The translations under genes were made by a program, and so were the position numbers. This document shows positions 34,806 to 46,259 of a stretch of DNA of 64,000 bases, piece by piece. The stretch comes from Loktanella sp. S4079. GTDB taxonomy: Bacteria; Pseudomonadota; Alphaproteobacteria; Rhodobacterales; Rhodobacteraceae. The DNA is taken from positions 1 to 64,000 of the forward strand of contig NZ_JXYE01000001.1 in assembly GCF_000967725.1 (NCBI RefSeq), given 5' to 3'. How positions within the stretch are numbered: position 1 is the first letter of the stretch; each line of letters starts with the position of its first letter. The notes below the pieces were generated by a model, which was not told the origin of the DNA, searched no databases, and saw only the letters and a list, made by a program, of their open reading frames with translations.

Positions 34806-35395
34806 TTGAGCTTAACCCCAGCAGCGATCATCCCGTCGCGCGCGGCCTGAAGTGATCCGTCAAAGTCGATAGCCCGGCAGAGGTCCATCGCGACGGTGAC
34901 GTCAAAGCCAAGCTTGGCCGCGTCCACGGCGGAGTAGTTCACGCAAAAATCTGTGGCTAGTCCGACCAATGTGAGTGTTTCGATGCCGCGTGTCCGCAGA
35001 TACCCTTCGAGCCCGGTGGGTGTTTTGTGGTCGTTTTCAAAGAACGCGGAGTAGCTGTCGATCGCCGGGTTATACCCTTTGCGGATAATCATATCAGCCC
35101 GGTCGACGGTCAGATTGGCGTGGAAATTCGCGCCGACTGAGCCTTGGATACAGTGATCGGGCCAAAGTACCTGTGGGCCGTAGGGCATTTCGGTTAGCGA
35201 CATTGGTTCGGCATCATGGCTAGACGCAAAGGAAGAGTGCCCCGCAGGATGCCAGTCTTGGGTCAGGATCACCGCATCAAAATCGTTCATCGCGGCGTTG
35301 ATCCCCGGCACGATTTCATCTCCGCCAGCCACAGCAAGTGCACCACCGGGGCAGAAATCATTTTGCACATCAATCACGATCAGAGCGTTTGTCAT
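34802..35395 (-). CDS. pncA: Nicotinamidase
   Basis: A 197-residue isochorismatase-fold enzyme that deamidates nicotinamide to nicotinate, the substrate of PncB. The catalytic triad is visible: Asp in VIDVQNDF near residue 9, Lys in IRKGYNP near 99, Cys in GLATDFCVNYSA near 148. The metal-binding TQDWHPAGH block lies near residue 52. It is the second gene of the run kinase-pncA-GT2-pncB, with the start one base after the upstream stop. Two of the four genes make the salvage route nicotinamide to NaMN. Confidence 0.95.
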   Translation of the reverse strand: MTNALIVIDVQNDFCPGGALAVAGGDEIVPGINAAMNDFDAVILTQDWHPAGHSSFASSHDAEPMSLTEMPYGPQVLWPDHCIQGSVGANFHANLTVDRADMIIRKGYNPAIDSYSAFFENDHKTPTGLEGYLRTRGIETLTLVGLATDFCVNYSAVDAAKLGFDVTVAMDLCRAIDFDGSLQAARDGMIAAGVKLK

Positions 35396-35396
35396 C

Positions 35397-35924
35397 CTAG
35401 TCTCCTGTCTTTGGGGGCAAGCTAGCAATGAATGCTGCGACTTGCGAGCGGCTTTGTAGGTGATGCACTTCCAAATGCGGGTATTCCATGATCAACCGCT
35501 GAATCCTTGCGCGCGTCCGACGCCGCGAGCTGAATATCCAACGCCAAAAAGCAAAAGTTCCTTGGTGGAACACCTCTGGGCAGTCCTCGGTCATGTCGGG
35601 CCGTGTTTGCCCATAGTCCCTCTGTAATCGTCGCACGACACGCCAAAACCGCAGCATAACGTGTAGGTCCAACCAAATGAGCGTATCCGCCCGGCTCGCG
35701 CGATTATCGTAGGTCGCGGAAAAGCCACCTTCGAATATCCATGTTACGCGTGCCTCAACCGCGCGGGCCATTTGTACGCGTTCTTCAATGTCGCGCTGAA
35801 TCCAACCGGGCTTCCACTGGATCTGATCCATGTGATAGACGGGCAGCCCGGTCCGTTCACCCAAGATCCGGGCGAGCGTGCTTTTGCCGGAACCCGGCCC
35901 TCCTGTGATCATGACGCGCTGCAT
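35397..35924 (-). CDS. P-loop kinase-like protein (adenylate kinase/FlaR-like fold)
   Basis: A 175-residue P-loop protein starting MQRVMITGGPGSGKSTLARI, with Walker A GGPGSGKST, then TGLPVYHMDQIQWKPGW and DTLIWLDLHVMLRFWRVVRR, a pattern annotated as DNA-topology modulation protein or shikimate/adenylate-kinase-like protein. The substrate is unknown. The stop is one base before the pncA start, so they are coupled. Confidence 0.82.
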   Translation of the reverse strand: MQRVMITGGPGSGKSTLARILGERTGLPVYHMDQIQWKPGWIQRDIEERVQMARAVEARVTWIFEGGFSATYDNRASRADTLIWLDLHVMLRFWRVVRRLQRDYGQTRPDMTEDCPEVFHQGTFAFWRWIFSSRRRTRARIQRLIMEYPHLEVHHLQSRSQVAAFIASLPPKTGD

Positions 35925-35963
35925 TTGGAATTGGTATCGCTGAGGTGCCGCATTGGAAAGGCA

Positions 35964-36752
35964 TCAGTTTTCGATGCCGGTCTCATAGCTGCAAAACTGG
36001 GTGTACTGGAGCGTCACGTCACCGTCAGTAATATGCAAAACGCCATAGTGCGGTGCTTCGGCAGGTGCGACAAAGCTATCCCAATGCCATTCAGGGCGTG
36101 GCGCCGGTGCTTGGAACGAGACCGCGCCGATTGTTGCGAATGGAATGCCGCGGACAGTGCCGCAAGTTGGCCGATGCACATGTCCCATGAACAGGTGCTT
36201 TACGTTGCTATAGCGCCCAATCAGGTCTAGAAACCCATCCGCGTTCTCAAGCATGATTTCATCCTGCGCTGGTAGGTGTAACGACACAGGCGGATGATGC
36301 ATAAAGACGTAAACAGGTTTATCGCGCCGTGCCTCAAGAGCGTGCTCAAGCCATTCCTTCCGCGCGGGGCAAAGCTCTCCTGCATGTGATCCGCGCTTTT
36401 GCGTATCGAGCAGCAAATACGCTGAATCATAGGTGTCGATGGCGTATTGCACGAAGCCCGGCATGGCGTTCGCGGGAATGGCGAGGTGCGCACGCAGGCC
36501 ATCGCGGTCATCATTGTTCCCTATCATGGGATATACTGGCAACTTAGATTGCGCGAGATAACGGGCTATTCCACTGTAGTCACCCTCGATATCATCTCCG
36601 ACCAGATCACCTGAGACAACGACGAAATCTGCGTCAGCATGATGCGCATTGATATGATCAATTGCCGCCGCCCAACGAACGCGTGGATTGAGGCCATCAA
36701 TCGTTCCCGCATTTTGGAAATGCGGGTCGGACATCCAAATAATTTTGGTCAT
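35964..36752 (-). CDS. Calcineurin-type metallophosphoesterase (CpdA-like)
   Basis: A 262-residue phosphodiesterase with the five metallophosphoesterase motifs in order: WMSDPHF near residue 6, VVSGDLVGD near 46, IGNNDDRDG near 81, MHHPP near 150, and GHVHRPT near 189. These are the marks of cyclic-AMP/cyclic-nucleotide phosphodiesterases of the CpdA kind; other phosphodiester substrates are possible. It is the last gene before the divergent Hsp70-like gene and probably heads a unit with the kinase gene 39 bases downstream. Confidence 0.87.
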   Translation of the reverse strand: MTKIIWMSDPHFQNAGTIDGLNPRVRWAAAIDHINAHHADADFVVVSGDLVGDDIEGDYSGIARYLAQSKLPVYPMIGNNDDRDGLRAHLAIPANAMPGFVQYAIDTYDSAYLLLDTQKRGSHAGELCPARKEWLEHALEARRDKPVYVFMHHPPVSLHLPAQDEIMLENADGFLDLIGRYSNVKHLFMGHVHRPTCGTVRGIPFATIGAVSFQAPAPRPEWHWDSFVAPAEAPHYGVLHITDGDVTLQYTQFCSYETGIEN

Positions 36753-36856
36753 ACTATGCTTCCTTTGGCACAACCTAGGGTACTCAGCTCAAGACTTGCA
36801 AGCGATGTTTCGATGACCTAAAAGCCCCATCTTTCACGGATCAAAAGAGGGTTAGC

Positions 36857-38101
36857 ATGGCGGTTTTGGGTATCGACTTTGGGACCTCGAATACGGCGGC
36901 GGGTGTGCTGGCTGGGGATCGTCCGTTTTTGATCGAGGTTGAGCCGGGGCGTACGACGCTGCCGACCTCGGTGTTTTTTGATTATGACCGCAAGGTCACG
37001 ACCTATGGGTCGGTTGCGAATGCTGCGTTGATTGATGGCCGCGAGGGCCGGTTTATGCGTGCGTTGAAGTCCGTTTTGGGCACGCCGTTGATGCGGGAAA
37101 AGCGTCAGGTGGCATATGAGCGTCTGACCCTGATCGAAGTTGTCGCGCGTTTTTTGCGCATGATCCGCGAAAGAGCCGAGGCAGCGACCGGGCAGACCTA
37201 TGATGTTGCCCTGTCTGGTCGTCCGGTGCGGTTTTATTCATCTGACGACGCACGCAATGCGCAGGCCGAGGTCGATCTGCGCGAGGCCTATATGATCGCG
37301 GGCTTTAAGGACGTTCATTTTATGTATGAGCCCGAAGCCGCAGCATTGGCCAGTGGTCCACTTGATACCGGCACGCTGGGTCTGATCGTGGATATCGGCG
37401 GCGGTACATCAGATTTCTCGGTGTTTGAGCGCGATGGCGATAATACCCGCGTGATTGCCAGCCATGGTGTGCGTGTCGGTGGTACGGATTTTGACCGTGC
37501 GATTAGCATTGATCAGGTCATGCCGTTGTTGGGTCGTGGTGCAGAGGTGCGCAATGCGATGGGTTCTGGTCGTCACACCGCCCCGAATGCGATCTTTAAT
37601 GATCTGGCGACGTGGCAGAAAATCCCGTTCACCTATACGCCTGAAAACAAACGCATGGCTGCGGATTTCGCCAAACTGGGTGTTGATCCTGCGCTATTCG
37701 CGCGGCTTAATACGGTTCTGGATATGGAATTGGGCCATGATATCGCCTTTGCGGTAGAGGCCGGGAAAATCCATATCAACAAACCGGATGTGAACGAGGC
37801 CGGGATTGATCTGCGTGTCATTGAGCGCGAATTATGGGCCCGGTTTAACAAGGCGCAGTTGGGTGCGATCCTGACGGATCATGCGTATGAGATCAGCACT
37901 TGCGCGACCGATACCTTGCGTATGGCGGATGTAAGCCCTGACCAGATCGGCAAAATCGTCTTTGTTGGCGGGTCGAGCCTGCTGCATGTTGTCGAGAACG
38001 CAATGACCACGATCTTTCCTCATGCAGCGCTGGAACGTGCCGAGGCGTTCACCGCTGTGGCCGATGGGCTAGCAATTGCTGCATCGCGTCCCTTGCCCTA
38101 A
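36857..38101 (+). CDS. Hsp70 family ATPase (YegD-like) without substrate-binding domain
   Basis: A 414-residue protein with the actin-like ATPase fold only. The phosphate loop is GIDFGTSNTAAGV at the N-terminus; later DIGGGTSDFSVFE near residue 180 and IVFVGGSSLLHVVE near 368. There is no C-terminal peptide-binding domain, as in the YegD-type members, so it is not DnaK. Role unknown. AGAGGG lies seven bases before the ATG. The trhO gene follows after 26 bases on the same strand, forming a likely two-gene unit. Confidence 0.88.
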   Translation: MAVLGIDFGTSNTAAGVLAGDRPFLIEVEPGRTTLPTSVFFDYDRKVTTYGSVANAALIDGREGRFMRALKSVLGTPLMREKRQVAYERLTLIEVVARFLRMIRERAEAATGQTYDVALSGRPVRFYSSDDARNAQAEVDLREAYMIAGFKDVHFMYEPEAAALASGPLDTGTLGLIVDIGGGTSDFSVFERDGDNTRVIASHGVRVGGTDFDRAISIDQVMPLLGRGAEVRNAMGSGRHTAPNAIFNDLATWQKIPFTYTPENKRMAADFAKLGVDPALFARLNTVLDMELGHDIAFAVEAGKIHINKPDVNEAGIDLRVIERELWARFNKAQLGAILTDHAYEISTCATDTLRMADVSPDQIGKIVFVGGSSLLHVVENAMTTIFPHAALERAEAFTAVADGLAIAASRPLP

Positions 38102-38127
38102 CAAAACAACAGGATTATCTGATCCCT

Positions 38128-39036
38128 ATGTATACAGTAGCCGCACTATATCACTTTACCCGTTTCGAAGACCCTGCCGCGTTGCAAGGGCCGCTTTTGG
38201 ACCTGTGCAAATCGCAAGGGATTAGCGGGACCCTGCTGTTAGCCAAAGAAGGCATCAACGGCACCATCGCTGGCAGTCGCGCTGGGATTGATGCGGTCAT
38301 TGCGCATATCCAGACCCTGCCCGGCTGTGCGGATTTCGAATGGAAAGAAAGCACCGCCAGCGTGCCGCCGTTCCACCGGATGAAAGTCCGCCTGAAACGT
38401 GAAATCGTGACGATGGGCCAACCGGATGTGGACCCAATTGCGAATGGCACTGGGCATTACGTTGATCCGGCTGATTGGAACGAACTGATCAGCGCGCCGG
38501 ATGTCGCCGTGATTGATACGCGCAACGATTATGAGGTCGCGATTGGAACGTTTGATGGGGCGATCGACCCGTTGACGAAATCCTTTGGCGAATTCCCCGC
38601 ATGGTGGGAAGAAAACAAACACCGGTTCCACAACAAACGTATCGCGATGTTCTGCACCGGCGGCATTCGTTGCGAGAAATCGACAAACTTTTTGATGGGC
38701 CAAGGTGTCGAGGATGTTTACCACCTGAAGGGCGGCATCCTGAAATACCTTGAAGAAGTCCCACAAGAGCAAAGCAAATGGGACGGCGAATGTTTCGTCT
38801 TTGACGCCCGTGTGAGCGTTGGTCATGAGCTGAAGGAAGGCCCGCATATTCTGTGCTATGCCTGCCGCCGCCCGATCCTGCCAGAAGATCGCAATCGCCC
38901 CGAATTCGAAGAAGGCGTCGCCTGCCACCAATGTGCGCATGAGACCACCGAAGAAGACAAGGGCCGTTTTCGCGAACGTCAAAAACAGATCGCTCTCGCG
39001 AAAAAACGCGGCACCCACCACATCGGCGGCCTGTGA
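38128..39036 (+). CDS. trhO: TrhO, tRNA uridine-34 hydroxylase (rhodanese family)
   Basis: A 302-residue enzyme that hydroxylates uridine 34 of certain tRNAs. Domains: an N-terminal acylphosphatase-like part (GTLLLAKEGINGTIAG near residue 34), then a rhodanese domain with the active cysteine C176 in CTGGIRCEKS, then a C-terminal Zn-type region with CYACRRP and CHQC pairs. Motifs and length match TrhO (YceA). The ATG follows the Hsp70-like stop by 26 bases. Confidence 0.94.
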   Translation: MYTVAALYHFTRFEDPAALQGPLLDLCKSQGISGTLLLAKEGINGTIAGSRAGIDAVIAHIQTLPGCADFEWKESTASVPPFHRMKVRLKREIVTMGQPDVDPIANGTGHYVDPADWNELISAPDVAVIDTRNDYEVAIGTFDGAIDPLTKSFGEFPAWWEENKHRFHNKRIAMFCTGGIRCEKSTNFLMGQGVEDVYHLKGGILKYLEEVPQEQSKWDGECFVFDARVSVGHELKEGPHILCYACRRPILPEDRNRPEFEEGVACHQCAHETTEEDKGRFRERQKQIALAKKRGTHHIGGL

Positions 39037-39045
39037 TACGGGCCG

Positions 39046-39789
39046 CTACTCGCCTAGCGGTTTTTCATAGACTGAAATGTGGAACTTGCTGTCAGCCGTA
39101 AAGGCCGATTTATCCCAACCGCCCCAGCGATCCCGCAACCGTAGCCCTGCCAGCCGCGCCATCAGGTCTATCTCGGGCGGATAGGCATATCGCATTGGTA
39201 AAGGCACAAGCTTGGTTCCTTCTTGCGTGATCCGGATGCGCTGAAAAGCAAAGAGCTGCTCTATCGGGTCATGTGTTGCAGCCTCGATCCAGACAGAATT
39301 CATATCAAGCCGCTTGGTCGACACCCGTTGGTGATCTGTGAAGCCGTCAAATGTCGGAACAAATGTTTCGATCAAAAACGTGCCGCCCGGCTTTAGGCGT
39401 TTAGCGGTATTGGCAAAACAGCGGATCTGCGCCTCTTGGCTGGTGAGGTTAAACAGCGTGTTAAAAACCAGAAATGCGTGATCAAAAGTACCTTCAATAT
39501 CCACATCAGCGATATCACCGATGACGACAGGGATATCGGCACCGCCCGGCTTAGCGCGTAACTTGGCAACCATATCCATAGAGCCCTCGATCCCAGTCAG
39601 ATCGAACCCTTTGTGCACAAGCGGCAATGCAATGCGTCCCGTACCAATTGCAAGCTCTAGCAATTTGCTGCTGGGCGACGCGACCTGTGCAATCAGATCA
39701 ACAGTGGCTTGCGTCGTGCCGGGATTATGCAAATCGTCGTAGTCTTCTGCATTTAGCAAACCAAAGGTATCGGGACCAAAATTTTCCAT
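39046..39789 (-). CDS. Class I SAM-dependent methyltransferase
   Basis: A 247-residue methyltransferase. The SAM-binding motif LLELAIGTGRIALPL is near residue 43, the acidic loop GIEGSMDMVAKL near 65, and FDHAFLVFNTLFNL near 99 closes the site. The substrate is unknown. The start at 39789 is preceded by GAAAG; an in-frame ATG 45 bases upstream is possible but has no better signal. It converges on trhO with nine bases between. Confidence 0.82.
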   Translation of the reverse strand: MENFGPDTFGLLNAEDYDDLHNPGTTQATVDLIAQVASPSSKLLELAIGTGRIALPLVHKGFDLTGIEGSMDMVAKLRAKPGGADIPVVIGDIADVDIEGTFDHAFLVFNTLFNLTSQEAQIRCFANTAKRLKPGGTFLIETFVPTFDGFTDHQRVSTKRLDMNSVWIEAATHDPIEQLFAFQRIRITQEGTKLVPLPMRYAYPPEIDLMARLAGLRLRDRWGGWDKSAFTADSKFHISVYEKPLGE

Positions 39790-39898
39790 CCAATTGTCTT
39801 TCAAAAATACTTGCAAGAACCGCATATCGGCCAAACGTTGACCCTAGGGAGCGGCAGGCATATTGCAACTGTATACCGCATTGTGAAAAGGACCAAAT

Positions 39899-40963
39899 AT
39901 GCCGCTGACCAACGGACGCGTAGCCGGGCTGAGCGCCCAAATCTTGGCTTTGCTGATTGGTGTCATTTGCGGTTTAGGGGCCTATTTGGCGGGGATGCCG
40001 TTGCCGTGGATGCTGGGTCCACTGATTGGCAATACCATTGCTGCAATGTGCCATGTCCCGGTTCGGGCACCGACGCGTTTGCGCCCCGTGGTGATCCCTG
40101 TGATTGGAGTCTTATTGGGGTCTGGCGTCACCGCAGAGATCTTTGGCCTGCTTCACTCATGGGTTCTGACCTTGCTGTTGCTACCTGTCTTTTTGGCCTG
40201 CGCCTCAGCGGCCTCGTTTGCAGTCTATCGTCGTTTGGGGGGATACGACACGGTCACGGCATTCTACGCGGCCATGCCGGGCGGGATTAACGAAATGCTC
40301 GTCATGGGGGCGGAGGCTGGCGGCGACGAGCGCCGGATTGCGCTTGCCCATGCGGCAAGGATTTTAGTGGTGATCGTCTTTGTCGCGCTCTTCTTTGGGC
40401 TTGTGCTGGGGGTCACCAGCGGCGGCAAAGGCGCATCAACCTGGGTTGGTTTGGGCGCATTGACGGTCCTTGATTACGCCGTGCTGGGAACCTGCGCCAT
40501 TGCTGGGGCTTGGCTAGGTCATCGCGTTGGGCTACCGGCGGCGCCCGTGTTTGGGCCGATGATCCTGAGCGGCATCGCACATATTGTAGGATGGGTGACG
40601 ATTGCGCCACCAACACTGCTGGTAATTGTCGCGCAGGTCACGATGGGCACCATCATCGGGACACGATTTGCAGGGTCCAGCTTTGCGCAAGTCGGTCGTG
40701 ATCTAATGCTGGCCGCAGTTGCGTCACTCGCGATGTTGATCGTCGCCGTGGTGTTTGCCATCGTCATTGCATGGCCAAACGGCATCCCAACGAGCCAAGC
40801 GTTCTTGGCCTATTCACCAGGTGGCCTAACCGAGATGTCATTGCTCGCCTTCGCGCTCGAGCAAGACGTAACTTATGTGTCTGTCATGCACATCTTTCGG
40901 ATCACAATGGTGATCGCGATGGCGCCATTGGTTTTTCGATTTGCGCGCACAAAAACACAGTAG
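39899..40963 (+). CDS. AbrB family membrane protein
   Basis: A 354-residue membrane protein with about ten hydrophobic segments in two similar halves. The halves carry the family marks: PLPWMLGPLIGNTIAA near residue 28 and PAAPVFGPMILSGIAHI near 210, AAMPGGINEMLVM near 122 and LAYSPGGLTEMSLLA near 303. This family was once annotated as an ammonia monooxygenase, wrongly; it is likely a transporter or regulator, not the DNA-binding AbrB. Divergent from the methyltransferase gene. Confidence 0.9.
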   Translation: MPLTNGRVAGLSAQILALLIGVICGLGAYLAGMPLPWMLGPLIGNTIAAMCHVPVRAPTRLRPVVIPVIGVLLGSGVTAEIFGLLHSWVLTLLLLPVFLACASAASFAVYRRLGGYDTVTAFYAAMPGGINEMLVMGAEAGGDERRIALAHAARILVVIVFVALFFGLVLGVTSGGKGASTWVGLGALTVLDYAVLGTCAIAGAWLGHRVGLPAAPVFGPMILSGIAHIVGWVTIAPPTLLVIVAQVTMGTIIGTRFAGSSFAQVGRDLMLAAVASLAMLIVAVVFAIVIAWPNGIPTSQAFLAYSPGGLTEMSLLAFALEQDVTYVSVMHIFRITMVIAMAPLVFRFARTKTQ

Positions 40964-41058
40964 CGATTATTTGCTCAGATAGCGCTAATTCACTGTTTTT
41001 GTTTTCGTTCTCAACAGGATTGAACCAAAGCTGCCGCTAGGTAAAATTGGAGAATTTC

Positions 41059-41271
41059 ATGTTAGCAAAGATTATTGGCGGCGCGATCGTTTTGTGGGGA
41101 ATAGCGGATCTGACGCTTAGTATGATGCAGATCGATCTTTGGGCGGAGATCGGGATCATTATTCCTGACCCAATCTGGAGCTATACGCATTACATCGCCA
41201 TCTTCATCGGTTTTATCATCTTTGCCCAAGGCATGAAGGACGAAGACCAGAGCGAAACCGATAACACCTAA
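41059..41271 (+). CDS. Small two-helix membrane protein
   Basis: A 70-residue protein starting MLAKIIGGAIVLWGIADLTL with a second helix HYIAIFIGFIIFAQGM, then an acidic tail (KDEDQSETDNT). GGAGA precedes the ATG. No family recognised. A strong bidirectional terminator follows. Confidence 0.7.
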   Translation: MLAKIIGGAIVLWGIADLTLSMMQIDLWAEIGIIIPDPIWSYTHYIAIFIGFIIFAQGMKDEDQSETDNT

Positions 41272-41276
41272 ACCAA

Positions 41277-41297
41277 ACGGGGGGCCTAGCCCCCCGT
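41277..41297. terminator. Bidirectional terminator
   Basis: ACGGGGGG pairs perfectly with CCCCCCGT around CCTAG. It lies between two convergent genes and ends both transcripts. Confidence 0.8.
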
Positions 41298-41305
41298 TCA
41301 ATTAT

Positions 41306-43720
<2,415 letters not shown>

Positions 43721-43827
43721 TTAGATTTCCCTGTCTCACTATGCGCAAAATATATGCGGTTTGCCGATGTTTGTCACGCAAATGACACAAGATTTTGTGG
43801 GTTTCAGCGGAGTTTGGACAGCGCTCT

Positions 43828-44418
43828 CTACGCTGCCCTTTTTGCGATACTCTCGACCTGTGAAAGCCAGCCGTTAATCTTGGTCGCCGAAGCATGGCTC
43901 GCGCCCGAAAAATAGGTGTAACGGGTCGGTTTGATCCCCACAAAGGCCAGCACCTGTTTGCTTGTCTGATGCATAAATGCGCTGCGATAGACAAACCGTT
44001 CAAACCAACGTGGCGTGTCCGATGTCAGGATCACACGTCCAGTTTTACCAGTCAGCATCGGGGTCGGCATTCCCAGCTTTGTTACCCGTGTATCGAAGGC
44101 ACGACCGGGCAAAAATGCACGATCAAAAAGCCCCTTCAACTTGGCGGGCAATCCGCCCCACCACATTGGGGTCGCGATCACAAAGTGATTGGCCCATTCC
44201 AGATCAATCAAGAACTTTTCGAGATCCGGCTCGAGCGGCTTGTCGTGGCTATAGTCGGCAAACCCGAAATCAATATCGAACGTCATTTCGGGTAGATGAT
44301 GTATGCGCACCTCGCTGCCAGCAGCGCGGGCGGTCGTTGCGTATTTTTCAGAAAACTGTCGCGAAAGCGATGTGGGGCCAGGGTGCCCATTGAGCACGAT
44401 AATACGGTTTTGCATCAT
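43828..44418 (-). CDS. NAD(P)H-dependent flavodoxin-like oxidoreductase
   Basis: A 196-residue flavoprotein of the KefF/MdaB type. It opens with RIIVLNGHPGPTSLSRQF and has ATPMWWGGLPAKLKGLFDRAF near residue 80. It should reduce quinones or electrophiles with NAD(P)H. It is divergent from a TetR gene, with three operator copies between, so it is the likely target of that regulator. Confidence 0.88.
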   Translation of the reverse strand: MMQNRIIVLNGHPGPTSLSRQFSEKYATTARAAGSEVRIHHLPEMTFDIDFGFADYSHDKPLEPDLEKFLIDLEWANHFVIATPMWWGGLPAKLKGLFDRAFLPGRAFDTRVTKLGMPTPMLTGKTGRVILTSDTPRWFERFVYRSAFMHQTSKQVLAFVGIKPTRYTYFSGASHASATKINGWLSQVESIAKRAA

Positions 44419-44434
44419 TACGATTCCTTAAAAT

Positions 44435-44500
44435 TGACTATGGTCACTTTTGTATCGACAAAAAATGACCGTGGTCAATTACAAAATTTGACCACGGTCA
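44435..44500. promoter_or_regulatory. Three TetR-type operators
   Basis: Three 12-base near-palindromes lie in the divergent region: TGACTATGGTCA (44435-44446), TGACCGTGGTCA (44466-44477) and TGACCACGGTCA (44489-44500). They match TGACCRYGGTCA and are centred 31 and 23 bases apart. They should be bound by the TetR protein encoded next to them and control both genes. Confidence 0.85.
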
Positions 44501-44522
44501 AAAAATCACTATCCTGACCGCT

Positions 44523-45122
44523 ATGGAAACACGTTCCCCACAGAAACGTCGCCTCGCCACCCACCAAAGACTGGTCGATGCGGCGCAAGATATTGTCACC
44601 GAATCCGGCTTTGCCGCCTTGCGCGTCGAAGATGTCGTCGCCCGTGCAAAAGTCGCGAAAGGTACGTTTTTTTCTCATTTTGAGGACAAAGATCGCCTGA
44701 TGGCGCTGCTGATCGGTCGAGAGATGGACCAGATTTTAGCGCAAATCGCACAGGCACCGCCCCCTGATCGTGTCGATGACTTTGCGCCAGCAATTGCACC
44801 GCTCTTGGCCTATATGGGCCAAAACCGCGTTGTCTTTGATATCGTCATCCGGTTCTCAGGCGCTGCAGCGATCGAGACAACAGAGCTTATTTCAGTGAAT
44901 TTTATGGAGCAGGTCGTCTTATTCGCCCAATGGGTAGAAAGACTGCAGCCAAACACCATTCGCGACGATGTCGATACGACGTTGTTGGCCGAGGGTATTC
45001 AGGCCTTTATCATTCAGGCCATCGCATTGGAATTTTGCGCCCTACACAACAGCGTAAATGTAGAAGATCGACTGGCACCCTATCTTCGTGCTTGGCTTAC
45101 CGCGCCTAGGTCAGCGCAATAA
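44523..45122 (+). CDS. TetR family transcriptional regulator
   Basis: A 199-residue repressor. The HTH reads RLATHQRLVDAAQDIVTESG, then VEDVVARAKVAKGTFFSHFEDKDRLM in the first 60 residues, as in TetR. The C-terminal part is the ligand pocket. Divergent from the oxidoreductase and probably autoregulated through the three operators. Its 3' end overlaps the convergent LysE gene by 17 bases. Confidence 0.92.
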   Translation: METRSPQKRRLATHQRLVDAAQDIVTESGFAALRVEDVVARAKVAKGTFFSHFEDKDRLMALLIGREMDQILAQIAQAPPPDRVDDFAPAIAPLLAYMGQNRVVFDIVIRFSGAAAIETTELISVNFMEQVVLFAQWVERLQPNTIRDDVDTTLLAEGIQAFIIQAIALEFCALHNSVNVEDRLAPYLRAWLTAPRSAQ

Positions 45123-45729
45123 CCAGCGCAACCCCGATGAGCAGCCAACCCGCCGATAGGTTTAATCGACGAACCGCAGCGGGAGATTTCAAAAGCCCGC
45201 GCACCCGATCCACTGACAGCCCCAAGATCAAGTTCCCCACCAACGGCACAACAAAGCTAAGCGTGCAAATCGCTGCAATATCCAGCTTGGTCAATTGGGT
45301 CAGATCAAAGAAACCCGGCAAGATACCCATGTAGAACAGGGCTGCTTTGGGGTTGCCAATAATCACAGCCAGCCCCGCGACAAACCCCGCCCACATGCCA
45401 GGTCGCGTCAGTCGGCTATTGCTTCCCAGCGTCTTGTCGGCATTCCGGATGAGCATAACGCCCATGAGCAAAAACACCCCAACAGCGATCCAGCGTAAGA
45501 CATCCATAAACCCGGTGAATTCAGAAACTAGCCAGCTCACCCCTAGCACCGCCACAAGGGGCCAAACGATGTCGCCAATCGCTACCCCAATGGCAAGCGG
45601 CCAAGCCGCCTGAAAACCGCCCGACATTGATCTGGCCAACAGCGCCACCCACACCGGGCCGGGTGTCAGAAACAGTACAAAAAGTGCCGATGCATACAAA
45701 AGCAATTCATAAGCGCTGATCGTCATCAA
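45106..45729 (-). CDS. LysE family exporter
   Basis: A 207-residue inner-membrane protein with six hydrophobic segments and the family start LFLTPGPVWVALLARSMSGGF, then GVAIGDIVWPLVAVLG. LysE/RhtB proteins export amino acids or small metabolites; the substrate here is unknown. It overlaps the GNAT gene by four bases and is the last gene of the run that begins with recF. Confidence 0.88.
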   Translation of the reverse strand: MMTISAYELLLYASALFVLFLTPGPVWVALLARSMSGGFQAAWPLAIGVAIGDIVWPLVAVLGVSWLVSEFTGFMDVLRWIAVGVFLLMGVMLIRNADKTLGSNSRLTRPGMWAGFVAGLAVIIGNPKAALFYMGILPGFFDLTQLTKLDIAAICTLSFVVPLVGNLILGLSVDRVRGLLKSPAAVRRLNLSAGWLLIGVALVIALT

Positions 45730-46259
45730 AAAACATGCCCCATGAGGTCAACTTCGCCTTCATCGATCCACACCTGATCACCTGTCTGTGCAACCATAAA
45801 TTCACTATCAGGCGCAGTTTTGATCCCACGCGATTTTCCATCCCACAAATCAAGGTGCCGCAACGGATTCGGCGCAACGCGAAACCCGTATCGGCTGTAA
45901 TGATTTGGATCACCAAAGAGCAATGCAAATTGTGCTTGGCTACGCTTTGCAATGTCGAGTGATCGGGTAACCAATTTGCGCGCAATCCCTTGGCCACGGT
46001 GGGTATCCGCGGTGGCGACCTCGGCCAGTCCAATGATCGGGATCAACACGCCATTTGCCTGCACCACACGATAAAGCAGGGCCACATGCCCAGCCAACAC
46101 TTCGCCATCCCGTGCAAGCAGGCGAAGGTGGTGCCGTTGGCGATAAAAGGATCGCTCCCCGAATCCAGCGTCGAAGGCGTCCATCAGAAGCGCTGCAATT
46201 TCAGCGTCCGCCTGAGGCGTCAAATCCAACTCGTTGATCGTTTCGACAGTGAGTGTCAT
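45726..46259 (-). CDS. GNAT family N-acetyltransferase
   Basis: A 177-residue acetyl-CoA-dependent transferase. The acetyl-CoA-binding region is ATADTHRGQGIARKLVTRSL near residue 90, with R-x-x-G-x-G/A. Resembles YhbS-type acetyltransferases, including FGDPNHYSRYGF near residue 118. Substrate unknown. Coupled to the genes on both sides by four-base overlaps. Confidence 0.87.
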   Translation of the reverse strand: MTLTVETINELDLTPQADAEIAALLMDAFDAGFGERSFYRQRHHLRLLARDGEVLAGHVALLYRVVQANGVLIPIIGLAEVATADTHRGQGIARKLVTRSLDIAKRSQAQFALLFGDPNHYSRYGFRVAPNPLRHLDLWDGKSRGIKTAPDSEFMVAQTGDQVWIDEGEVDLMGHVF

